NCBI RefSeq assembly: GCF_001761385.1
Contig: NZ_CP017476.1
Span: forward strand, 1,353,501 to 1,417,500
Direction: 5' to 3'
Source of the DNA: Hydrogenophaga crassostreae
GTDB lineage: Bacteria; Pseudomonadota; Gammaproteobacteria; Burkholderiales; Burkholderiaceae_C
DNA length: 64,000 bases
Below the pieces are notes generated by a model that saw nothing but the letters and a program-made list of their open reading frames with translations, was not told the origin of the DNA and ran no database searches. Position 1 is the stretch's first letter; each line of letters opens with the position of its first letter. The position numbers were made by a program, and so were the translations under genes. Of this stretch, positions 57,910 through 64,000 are shown in pieces.

Positions 57910-59202
57910 TTATTGCATCAGGCTGGGGAGCAACAAGGCAATTGACGGCACTGCAATCAGAATGCCCAAGCGCACCACGTCGGCGATGACAAATGGCCAT
58001 ACCCCCCGATACAGGGTACTGAGCTTCACCTCGGGCAACAACGAGTTGAGAACGAACAGGTTGAGGCCCACCGGCGGCGAGATCAGCCCTATTTCAACAA
58101 TGGTGACGATCAAAATGCCGAACCAGACGGGGTCAAACCCCAGGCCCACGATGACAGGGAAAAACACGGGAATGGTGAGCAGAACGATGGCGAGTTCTTC
58201 CATCACCATGCCCAGCGCAAGGTAGATGCCCATCATCATCACCACGACCATGACCGGATGGGGGCTGAACTGCAGCACAAAATCGCGCAAGTCGCCAGGC
58301 ATGCTGGTGAAGTTGATGAAGTTGGTGAAAATCATCGCTCCGATCAGAATCGTGAACAGCATCGCGGTGGTGCGCGAGCTTTCGATCAGAACCTCCATCA
58401 GCACTCTGGGTGAGAGTGACCCTCGAAGCAAGGCAAAAAAGAAAGCACCAGCAGCACCGACACCGGCGCCTTCGGTGGCGGTGAACACGCCGCCGTAAAT
58501 GCCACCGATCACCAGCGCGAACAGCAGGGCCACACCCCAGACGCCGCGGATGGCGGCCAGGCGCTCTTTCCAGGTAAAGCGCTTGGCTGGAGGGCCGGCT
58601 TCCGGGTCGCGCCAGGTGATGAATACCACGGCCATGCACAGGCAGAGGATGGCCACAATACCGGGCAAGATGCCGGCAATGAAAAGGCGGCCGATATCGG
58701 TCTCTGTGATGATGCCGTAGATCACCAGAACCGTGGAAGGGGGAATGAGGATACCCAGCGTACCGCCAGAGGCGATCGCGCCCGTGGCCAGCGTGTCTTT
58801 GTAGCCATGGGCTTTCATTTCCGGGAATGCCACGCGCGACATGGTGGCCGCTGTGGCGATCGACGAGCCGCAGATCGAACCAAAGCCGCCCGAGGCAATG
58901 ATGCTGGCCATGGCCAGTCCCCCCCGCTTGTGGCCCACGAAAGCGTTGGCGGCCGTGAACAGTTCGCGCGCCATACCAGCCCGCGAGACAAAGTTGCCCA
59001 TCAACACAAACAGGGGGATGACCGACAGAACATAGTGAAACCCGGTTTCAAAAATGGTCTGGCTGGTGCTGGCGAAAGCTGGGGTCCACCCGCGCAAAAG
59101 CCCCAGACCCACAATGCCGGAAATTGACATGGCCACGGCCAGGGGTATGCGCAAGAAAGCGAGCGCAAACACGGCGAGAAAGCCCAGAAATGCTTCGGTC
59201 AT
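57910..59202 (-). CDS. TRAP transporter large permease (DctM-like)
   Basis: A 430-residue inner-membrane protein with ~12 hydrophobic segments and TRAP large-subunit motifs (KRGGLAMASIIASGGFGSIC, GALASGGTLGILIPPSTVLV-like block, EIGLISPPVGLNLFVLNSL). The ATG at 59202 overlaps the small-subunit stop codon (ATGA). It forms the transport channel with the small permease and works with the periplasmic binding protein encoded upstream, driven by a sodium or proton gradient. The carboxylate-type substrate is family knowledge; the specific compound is unknown. Confidence 0.94.
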   Translation of the reverse strand: MTEAFLGFLAVFALAFLRIPLAVAMSISGIVGLGLLRGWTPAFASTSQTIFETGFHYVLSVIPLFVLMGNFVSRAGMARELFTAANAFVGHKRGGLAMASIIASGGFGSICGSSIATAATMSRVAFPEMKAHGYKDTLATGAIASGGTLGILIPPSTVLVIYGIITETDIGRLFIAGILPGIVAILCLCMAVVFITWRDPEAGPPAKRFTWKERLAAIRGVWGVALLFALVIGGIYGGVFTATEGAGVGAAGAFFFALLRGSLSPRVLMEVLIESSRTTAMLFTILIGAMIFTNFINFTSMPGDLRDFVLQFSPHPVMVVVMMMGIYLALGMVMEELAIVLLTIPVFFPVIVGLGFDPVWFGILIVTIVEIGLISPPVGLNLFVLNSLLPEVKLSTLYRGVWPFVIADVVRLGILIAVPSIALLLPSLMQ

Positions 59203-59705
59203 GATTGGGCTCCAGACGCGGAGTTCTCGTGGTTGGCTGACATGTTTGGCTTGAACATGAAAAGAAAATGCACCAGTGCAGTGACCACCAGCAGCGCAGT
59301 CATGATCCAGGCTACGGGTGCAATCGAGAGCTGCAAGTGCACGGTGGTGTCGCCGTATTCGGCAAAGCGCTCGGCGCGCATCGCCATGAGCCTGGCAAGG
59401 AAGCCGAAAACAGCGCCGCTGATCAGATGCACCAGGCGCATTTGTGTGCTTTTGAGCCAATGGGGGATGAAGGCGTCGAGCGAGTCAAACACCACATGCT
59501 CATTGCGCCATGACACCAGGGGCAGGGCGCTGAAAATCACGATGACCATCAGAATTTCAGTCAACTCGAGGCCCCCGGGCACCGAATTGTTGAAAAACTT
59601 GCGGCCAACCACATCGATCAGGGTGAGCCACATGAGTGAAAACAGGGCCGTCGCGGCGGTGAGACCGGTTGTCCTGTTGAGCAGTTTGTCTAGGTGCTTG
59701 GGCAT
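59199..59705 (-). CDS. TRAP transporter small permease (DctQ-like)
   Basis: A 168-residue protein with four transmembrane segments (ALFSLMWLTLIDVVGRKFFN, LTEILMVIVIFSALPLVSWR, LVHLISGAVFGFLARLMAMR and WIMTALLVVTALVHFLFMF). This is the DctQ layout with its VDVxGRKxFNxSVPGGxE-like start. The ATG at 59705 is preferred over the TTG at 59723, which lies in the T-tract of the terminator upstream. Translation is coupled to the large permease gene by the ATGA overlap. Confidence 0.9.
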   Translation of the reverse strand: MPKHLDKLLNRTTGLTAATALFSLMWLTLIDVVGRKFFNNSVPGGLELTEILMVIVIFSALPLVSWRNEHVVFDSLDAFIPHWLKSTQMRLVHLISGAVFGFLARLMAMRAERFAEYGDTTVHLQLSIAPVAWIMTALLVVTALVHFLFMFKPNMSANHENSASGAQS

Positions 59706-59720
59706 GGTGGAATCATCGGC

Positions 59721-59760
59721 CAAAAAAAGGGCGGGGCAGTGCCTTAGCGACTGCCCCGCC
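59721..59760 (-). terminator. Terminator/attenuator between TRAP binding-protein and permease genes
   Basis: On the minus strand GGCGGGGCAGT and ACTGCCCCGCC form a perfect 11-base stem with a nine-base loop, followed by C and seven T residues. It lies 19 bases past the stop of the binding-protein gene and just before the small-permease start. Partial read-through would express the binding protein above the two permeases. Confidence 0.88.
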
Positions 59761-59779
59761 TGTGATGCTGGAGATGGGT

Positions 59780-60796
59780 TTATTTTACTTTGGCAATTTC
59801 TGCGCGGAATTCCGCGAGAGCGCCCTTAGGATCCTTCAAGCCCTTGGCCTGTGCAGCCGCTGCCCACCTGGTTTCCAGAGACTCTTGCTTGTCCGCCACA
59901 GCTTTGACGAAGGCTTTGTCAGCCATGATTCGGGCCACGCCTTGTGCTTTTTGAGCGCCATCGCGACTTGCGGCGTCGACTTTGTCCCAGCCTTCGCCGA
60001 ACATGCGGGCGGCGGGCTCGCCAGACAGCTTGTCGACCACGGCCTTGTCAGCGGCCGACAGGGCTTTGTACTTGTCCTGGTTCATCATGAAGACGAAGCT
60101 GGTGTTGTACAGGCCGCCCGGGAAGGTTGTGGCGTGTTTGACCATGCTGAGCTTGAACGAGGCGATGGACTCGTCCGGGAAAAACGTACCGTCCATCACA
60201 CCGGTGGACAACAGTTCGAAAGACTCGGGAGCGGGCTTGAGCGTGGTGTTCCAGCCCATGGCCTTGGAGAGTTCGTTGATGTTGCCACCACCGATGCGGA
60301 ACTTCAGGCTGGATGCCTCTGCTGCCGAGGTCACCGGCATTTTGCTGTTGAATATGATGCCAGGGCCATGCGTGAACACGGCCAGTACTTTGACGCCACG
60401 GTGTTCACCCAGCGGTGCAAAGTACTTGTCATAGATGCGCTGGTAGGCGACGGAAGTGGCCGTGGCATCGTCGCCCAAGAAGGGGAACTCGGCCACTTGG
60501 GTGTTGATGAAGCGGCCGGGAGTGTAGCCGTCTACCGTGTAGGAGATATCGGCCAAGCCATCGCGAACGGCATCAAAAGTGCCCGGCGCTGACACAACGC
60601 CTTTTGGCAAGATGTTGCACTTCATGCTGCCAGCGCTCTCTTTGGCGAGCTTGTCACACCAGTCTTTCTGCACCGTGCTGAGCGTGTGCGTAGGGGGCAA
60701 CCAGCTGGAAACGGTGAAAACCGTTTCGGCAGAGGCCGCACCACTGGCGAGCAGCGTGGCAGAGACGGCGGTGGCGAGAGCGTAGCGAAGCTTCAT
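59780..60796 (-). CDS. TRAP transporter substrate-binding protein (DctP-like)
   Basis: A 338-residue periplasmic binding protein. The signal peptide is MKLRYALATAVSATLLASGA with cleavage near ASA-ETVF. The mature part has SSWLPPTHTLSTVQKDWCDK, the TRAP arginine/hinge region with LKFRIGGGNINELSKAMGWN, and the GVMDGTFFPDESIASFKL segment. The ATG at 60796 has AAGGA seven bases upstream. It captures the substrate for the DctQM-like permease. A terminator follows the gene, consistent with expression in excess over the permease. The substrate is not predictable; TRAP binding proteins of this type often bind organic acids. Confidence 0.94.
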   Translation of the reverse strand: MKLRYALATAVSATLLASGAASAETVFTVSSWLPPTHTLSTVQKDWCDKLAKESAGSMKCNILPKGVVSAPGTFDAVRDGLADISYTVDGYTPGRFINTQVAEFPFLGDDATATSVAYQRIYDKYFAPLGEHRGVKVLAVFTHGPGIIFNSKMPVTSAAEASSLKFRIGGGNINELSKAMGWNTTLKPAPESFELLSTGVMDGTFFPDESIASFKLSMVKHATTFPGGLYNTSFVFMMNQDKYKALSAADKAVVDKLSGEPAARMFGEGWDKVDAASRDGAQKAQGVARIMADKAFVKAVADKQESLETRWAAAAQAKGLKDPKGALAEFRAEIAKVK

Positions 60797-61180
60797 ATGA
60801 TGTCCTTGTGGCCGAGTGGATATGGTTACAAACAATAATTGGTTTGCCAGCTTTAACTATAGGCCCATAGCTTGTGTTTGCCCCTCCAGATTTACCCCAA
60901 TTAGCCGACCGACTGGTTGGTTAATTTTTGTGCCTGTTCCTTGACTACCGGCCCTGTGATCAGCAGACGGGATTTTGGGGTCTTTGCGCAGCTTGGACAT
61001 TCAAACCCTATAATCATAAAAAAGCACGATCGTTCGTTTATGTGCCGCAATAGCAGGCAGGCGCACGTTCAATTGCAGTATCTGGGTGCGGGCATACAAT
61101 GTTGATTGACGTGTACGTCAATCAGGCGTGCACCCGATTTTTCCGATCCGTTTTCACAAAACTTGCAGGAGCAACCGAAT
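60797..61180. other. Divergent regulatory region between TRAP and etfBA genes
   Basis: These 384 bases hold the etfB promoter and operator (61073-61124). A second imperfect inverted repeat (TTAGCCGACC/GGTTGGTTAA, about 60900-60923) lies nearer the TRAP start, and a short perfect palindrome ACGATCGT is near 61026. No gene is seen. Confidence 0.6.
61073..61124 (+). promoter_or_regulatory. etfB promoter with near-perfect palindromic operator
   Basis: TTGCAG (61073-61078) and TACAAT (61095-61100) are 16 bases apart. Immediately downstream, overlapping the likely start point, the arms TGATTGACGT and ACGTCAATCA (61103-61124) form a perfect 10-base inverted repeat with a two-base centre. The TTGACGT/ACGTCAA core resembles sites of regulators of acyl-CoA catabolism in Betaproteobacteria; which regulator binds is not known from the sequence. 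Confidence 0.65.
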
Positions 61181-61930
61181 ATGAAGGTCATCGTCCCCGT
61201 CAAACGCGTGGTGGATTACAACGTCAAAGTGCGCGTCAAGAGCGACGGCAGTGGTGTGGATATTGCCAACGTCAAGATGAGCATGAATCCATTTGACGAA
61301 ATTGCTGTCGAGGAAGCCGTTCGACTGAAAGAAAAGGGCGTGGCCACCGAAGTGATCGCCGTGTCATGCGGTGATGCCAAGTGCCAGGAAACCCTGCGCA
61401 CGGCCATGGCCATTGGCGCTGACCGCGCCATCCTGGTTGAAACCACTGAAGAACTGCAACCTTTGGCGGTCGCCAAGCTGCTCAAAGCCTTGATGGACAA
61501 AGAGCAACCGGGTCTGGTGATCCTGGGCAAGCAGGCCATCGATGACGACTGCAACCAGACCGGTCAGATGCTTGCCGCGCTGGCCGATCTGCCACAAGCC
61601 ACTTTCGCCAGCAAAGTTGAAGTGGCCGATGGCAAGGCTTCGGTCACCCGCGAAGTTGACGGTGGTCTGGAGACCTTGTCGGTCACTTTGCCGGCCATCA
61701 TCACCACCGACCTGCGCCTGAACGAGCCGCGTTATGTGACGCTTCCCAACATCATGAAGGCCAAGAAAAAGCAGATGGACACCGTCAAGCCCGAAGACCT
61801 CGGCGTGGACGTTGCCCCGCGCATCAAGACCTTGAAGGTCAGCGAGCCGCCCAAGCGTGGCGCCGGCATCATGGTGCCCGATGTGGCCACGCTGGTGGAC
61901 AAGCTCAAGAACGAAGCCAAGGTGATTTAA
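61181..61930 (+). CDS. etfB: Electron transfer flavoprotein subunit beta
   Basis: A 249-residue ETF beta subunit: MKVIVPVKRVVDYNVKVRVK at the start, NPFDEIAVEEAVRLKEKG, VILGKQAIDDDCNQTGQM in the middle, and the recognition-loop-like region LPNIMKAKKKQMDTVKPEDL (dehydrogenase-docking loop) near the end. The ATG at 61181 has AGGAG ten bases upstream. With EtfA it forms the FAD/AMP heterodimer that takes electrons from acyl-CoA dehydrogenases and passes them to ETF-ubiquinone oxidoreductase. It leads the etfB-etfA-dehydrogenase operon under the palindromic operator. Confidence 0.96.
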   Translation: MKVIVPVKRVVDYNVKVRVKSDGSGVDIANVKMSMNPFDEIAVEEAVRLKEKGVATEVIAVSCGDAKCQETLRTAMAIGADRAILVETTEELQPLAVAKLLKALMDKEQPGLVILGKQAIDDDCNQTGQMLAALADLPQATFASKVEVADGKASVTREVDGGLETLSVTLPAIITTDLRLNEPRYVTLPNIMKAKKKQMDTVKPEDLGVDVAPRIKTLKVSEPPKRGAGIMVPDVATLVDKLKNEAKVI

Positions 61931-62009
61931 CCCCCCGCGCCGCCTTCGGCGTCACCCCCCAGGGGGCGGCGCTGGTGGCCCGGCGAAGCCGGTTCCACGG
62001 CGCCCTGGG
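61931..62009 (+). repeat. Dispersed G/C-palindromic intergenic repeat, copy C
   Basis: It begins at the base after the etfB stop codon and contains GCCGCCTTCGGCG, the C-run/G-run hairpin (CCCCCCAGGGGGCGGC) and the triloop hairpin CCGGC-GAA-GCCGG (61980-61992), ending GGCGCCCTGGG. The order and orientation match copies at 25568-25728 and 47369-47448; all three lie within operons. Confidence 0.8.
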
Positions 62010-62050
62010 TTTAAGACACTTCGTTCAAACATCTTTTCTGGAATCTCATC

Positions 62051-62983
62051 ATGACCTCTCTCGTTATTGCTGAACACGACAACGCTTCGATCAAAGGCGC
62101 CACGCTCAACACCGTCACGGCGGCTGCCGCTTGCGGTGGTGATGTGCACGTGCTGGTGGCGGGCCACAACGCGGGCGAAGCCGCCAAGGCCGCTGCGGCC
62201 ATCGCTGGCGTGGCCAAAGTGATCCACGCCGATGCGGCTTACCTGGAACACGGCCTGGCCGAAAACATGGCTGCTCAGGTGCTGGCCATTGCATCGAACT
62301 ACAGCCACATCCTGTTCCCCGCCACCGCGTCGGGCAAAAACATTGCCCCGCGCGTGGCCGCCAAACTCGACGTGGGTCAGATCAGCGACATCACCAAAGT
62401 GGATGCTGCTGACACCTTCGAGCGCCCCATCTACGCGGGCAACGCCATTGCCACAGTGCAGAGCATGGATGCCACCAAGGTGATCACCGTCCGCACCACG
62501 GGCTTTGATCCGGCTGCTGCAACCGGCGGGTCTGCTTCCGTGGAAACGGCTGAAGCCGTGGCTGACAGTGGCAAGACCACGTTTGTGGGCAGCGAGATCG
62601 CCAAGAGTGACCGCCCTGAACTGACCGCGGCCAAAGTGATCGTCTCTGGTGGCAGGGCTCTGGGTTCCAGCGAGAAATTCGACGAAGTCATGACGCCTCT
62701 GGCCGACAAGCTGGGTGCAGCGCTGGGCGCCAGCCGCGCAGCGGTGGATGCAGGCTATGCGCCCAACGACTGGCAAGTGGGCCAGACCGGCAAGATCGTG
62801 GCGCCCCAGCTGTACATCGCCTGTGGCATCTCCGGCGCCATCCAGCATCTGGCCGGTATGAAGGACTCCAAAGTCATTGTCGCGATCAACAAGGACCCTG
62901 AGGCCCCGATCTTCTCGGTGGCCGACTACGGTCTGGAAGCCGACCTGTTTGTGGCAGTGCCCGAGCTGGTCAAGTCGCTCTGA
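62051..62983 (+). CDS. etfA: Electron transfer flavoprotein subunit alpha
   Basis: A 310-residue ETF alpha subunit. The N-terminal domain I begins SLVIAEHDNASIKGATLNTV. The FAD-binding domain II includes KVIVSGGRALGSSEKFDEVM, YAPNDWQVGQTGKIVAPQLY, CGISGAIQHLAGMKDSKVIV and AINKDPEAPIFSVADYGLEA, the family core. It partners EtfB and binds the FAD that accepts electrons from acyl-CoA dehydrogenases. The start ATG at 62051 follows the repeat element in the etfB-etfA gap; a terminator lies after the gene. Confidence 0.96.
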   Translation: MTSLVIAEHDNASIKGATLNTVTAAAACGGDVHVLVAGHNAGEAAKAAAAIAGVAKVIHADAAYLEHGLAENMAAQVLAIASNYSHILFPATASGKNIAPRVAAKLDVGQISDITKVDAADTFERPIYAGNAIATVQSMDATKVITVRTTGFDPAAATGGSASVETAEAVADSGKTTFVGSEIAKSDRPELTAAKVIVSGGRALGSSEKFDEVMTPLADKLGAALGASRAAVDAGYAPNDWQVGQTGKIVAPQLYIACGISGAIQHLAGMKDSKVIVAINKDPEAPIFSVADYGLEADLFVAVPELVKSL

Positions 62984-63001
62984 TCCCGGGATCGCGACAA
63001 A

Positions 63002-63029
63002 GGGCATCGTTCGCGATGCCTTTTTTTTA
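63002..63029 (+). terminator. Rho-independent terminator after etfA
   Basis: GGCATCG-TTCG-CGATGCC (63003-63020) is a perfect seven-base stem with a tetraloop, followed directly by eight T residues. It lies between etfA and the acyl-CoA dehydrogenase gene, so the latter is expressed by read-through or its own promoter. Confidence 0.92.
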
Positions 63030-63058
63030 CCCATTTTGCAGAAACAGGAGTTGAGACC

Positions 63059-64000
63059 ATGAGCTACACCGCCCCCCTGAAGGACATGCTGTTCAACATC
63101 GAGCACATCGCTCGAATCGATCAAGTGGCCGCTTTGCCCGGTTTTGAAGACGCTGGCCTTGAAACGGCCCAGGCTGTGCTCGAAGAATGCGCCAAGCTGA
63201 ACGAAGGCGTGGTTGCGCCTTTGAACTGGGAGGGTGACAAGAATCCTTCTTCTTTCAAAGAAGGCAAGGTCACCACCACCCCTGGTTTCAAGGATGCCTA
63301 CAAGCAGTTCGCTGAAGGCGGCTGGCAGGGCTTGCAACATCCGGCCAGCTTCGGCGGCCAAGGCCTGCCCAAGACCATTGGTGCGGCCTGTATTGAAATG
63401 CTCAACAGCGCCAACATGAGCTTTGCGCTGTGCCCCCTGCTGACCGATGGCGCCATCGAAGCCTTGCTGACTGCGGGCAGCGACGACCTCAAATCGATTT
63501 ACCTGGAAAAGCTGGTGAGCGGCGAGTGGACCGGCACCATGAACCTGACGGAACCCCAGGCTGGCAGTGATCTTGCAGCCGTACGCAGCCGCGCCGAGCC
63601 GCAGCCCGACGGCACCTACAAGGTGTTCGGCACCAAGATATTCATCACTTACGGTGAACACGACATGGCCGAGAACATCGTGCACCTCGTGCTGGCCCGT
63701 GTGACCGGCGCGCCAGAGGGCGTGAAAGGCATCAGCCTGTTCGTGGTGCCCAAGTTCATGGTGACAGCCGATGGCTCGCTGGGTGACCGCAACGACGTGC
63801 ATTGCGTTTCCATCGAACACAAGATGGGCATCAAGGCTTCGCCGACCGCGGTGCTGCAATATGGCGACAACGGCGGCGCTGTGGGCTACATCGTGGGTGA
63901 AGAGAACCGTGGCCTGGAGTACATGTTCATCATGATGAACGCTGCACGGTACGCCGTGGGGGTGCAGGGCATTGCGGTGGCCGAGCGCGCCTACCAAAAG
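63059..64000 (+). CDS. Acyl-CoA dehydrogenase, N-terminal part (truncated by window end)
   Basis: The first 314 residues of an acyl-CoA dehydrogenase of the long (~600-residue) type. The N-terminal helical part has MSYTAPLKDMLFNIEHIARI; the middle beta domain has GTMNLTEPQAGSDLAAVRSR, YKVFGTKIFITYGEHDMAEN and IVGEENRGLEYMFIMMNAAR, the usual FAD/substrate-binding set. The gene continues beyond the window. The ATG at 63059 follows a CAGGAG ribosome-binding site. It would pass electrons to the EtfBA proteins encoded just upstream. Substrate chain length cannot be read from this part. Confidence 0.93.
   Translation, partial: MSYTAPLKDMLFNIEHIARIDQVAALPGFEDAGLETAQAVLEECAKLNEGVVAPLNWEGDKNPSSFKEGKVTTTPGFKDAYKQFAEGGWQGLQHPASFGGQGLPKTIGAACIEMLNSANMSFALCPLLTDGAIEALLTAGSDDLKSIYLEKLVSGEWTGTMNLTEPQAGSDLAAVRSRAEPQPDGTYKVFGTKIFITYGEHDMAENIVHLVLARVTGAPEGVKGISLFVVPKFMVTADGSLGDRNDVHCVSIEHKMGIKASPTAVLQYGDNGGAVGYIVGEENRGLEYMFIMMNAARYAVGVQGIAVAERAYQK

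Noticed and set aside
61952..63997. 681-codon minus-strand frame
   Set aside because: Spans etfA, a terminator and the acyl-CoA dehydrogenase in antisense; clearly a shadow.

Overview
This is a contiguous piece of a GC-rich bacterial chromosome, most likely a betaproteobacterium of the family Comamonadaceae (Hydrogenophaga/Acidovorax-like). That placement is inferred from a LexA-controlled imuA-imuB-dnaE2 mutagenesis cassette, paired DUF4148 proteins, a TRAP transporter, and a G/C-palindromic dispersed repeat between operon genes. No tRNA, rRNA, CRISPR array, insertion sequence or prophage gene was recognised. The two outermost genes, a glutathione peroxidase and an acyl-CoA dehydrogenase, are cut by the window edges.

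Layout. 1-4.5 kb: glutathione peroxidase (partial), ornithine cyclodeaminase-like protein, a small membrane protein, and a mipA-response regulator-sensor kinase operon. 4.6-8.8 kb: an ABC-type MacB/DevC-like export operon (TetR regulator, membrane-fusion protein, permease, ATPase, small membrane protein). 9-11.7 kb: an MFS transporter and a DMT transporter with a histidine-rich tail and a structured 5' leader. 11.8-17.8 kb: a NarL-type two-component pair, a receiver-like orphan and a divergent hybrid-free PAS histidine kinase. 17.9-23.3 kb: patatin lipase, a flavin-binding PNPOx-like protein divergent from a MocR regulator, a DUF4406-NUDIX pair and a DeoR regulator. 23.3-29.1 kb: the SOS mutagenesis cassette imuA-imuB-dnaE2 behind a perfect LexA box.

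29.4-35.8 kb holds the most unusual locus: a tightly coupled three-gene operon. It encodes a large M36/M4-like zincin relative with an FTP-like N-terminus, an M61-like metalloprotease, and a lipoprotein carrying two tandem histidine-phosphatase domains, the second degenerate. The two peptidase-like proteins share a C-terminal beta-domain module and both lack a signal peptide. It is followed by an 820-base gene-poor stretch with a tetranucleotide repeat.

36.6-43.2 kb: a signal-less substrate-binding-like protein, a ParB-like protein, two DUF4148 three-repeat periplasmic proteins, YccF, an ECF sigma/anti-sigma pair with a DUF3455 protein, and an EVE-domain protein. 43.3-54.2 kb: comEC with a possible leader peptide; a circularly permuted ATP-grasp/alpha-E pair; then a leftward operon of MoxR, DUF58, TgpA-like transglutaminase, MltB and DUF2062. 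54.2-57.9 kb: histone-deacetylase-like amidohydrolase, universal stress protein, ECHDC3-like crotonase, MscS channel. 57.9-60.8 kb: a TRAP transporter (P-Q-M) with a terminator between P and QM. 61.1-64 kb: etfB-etfA and an acyl-CoA dehydrogenase, which together form an electron-transfer module for acyl-CoA oxidation, under a promoter with a near-perfect palindromic operator.

Domain assignments are from visible motifs and family knowledge; no database search was run. Start codons were chosen from Shine-Dalgarno motifs, overlaps and family N-termini, and doubtful cases are stated.
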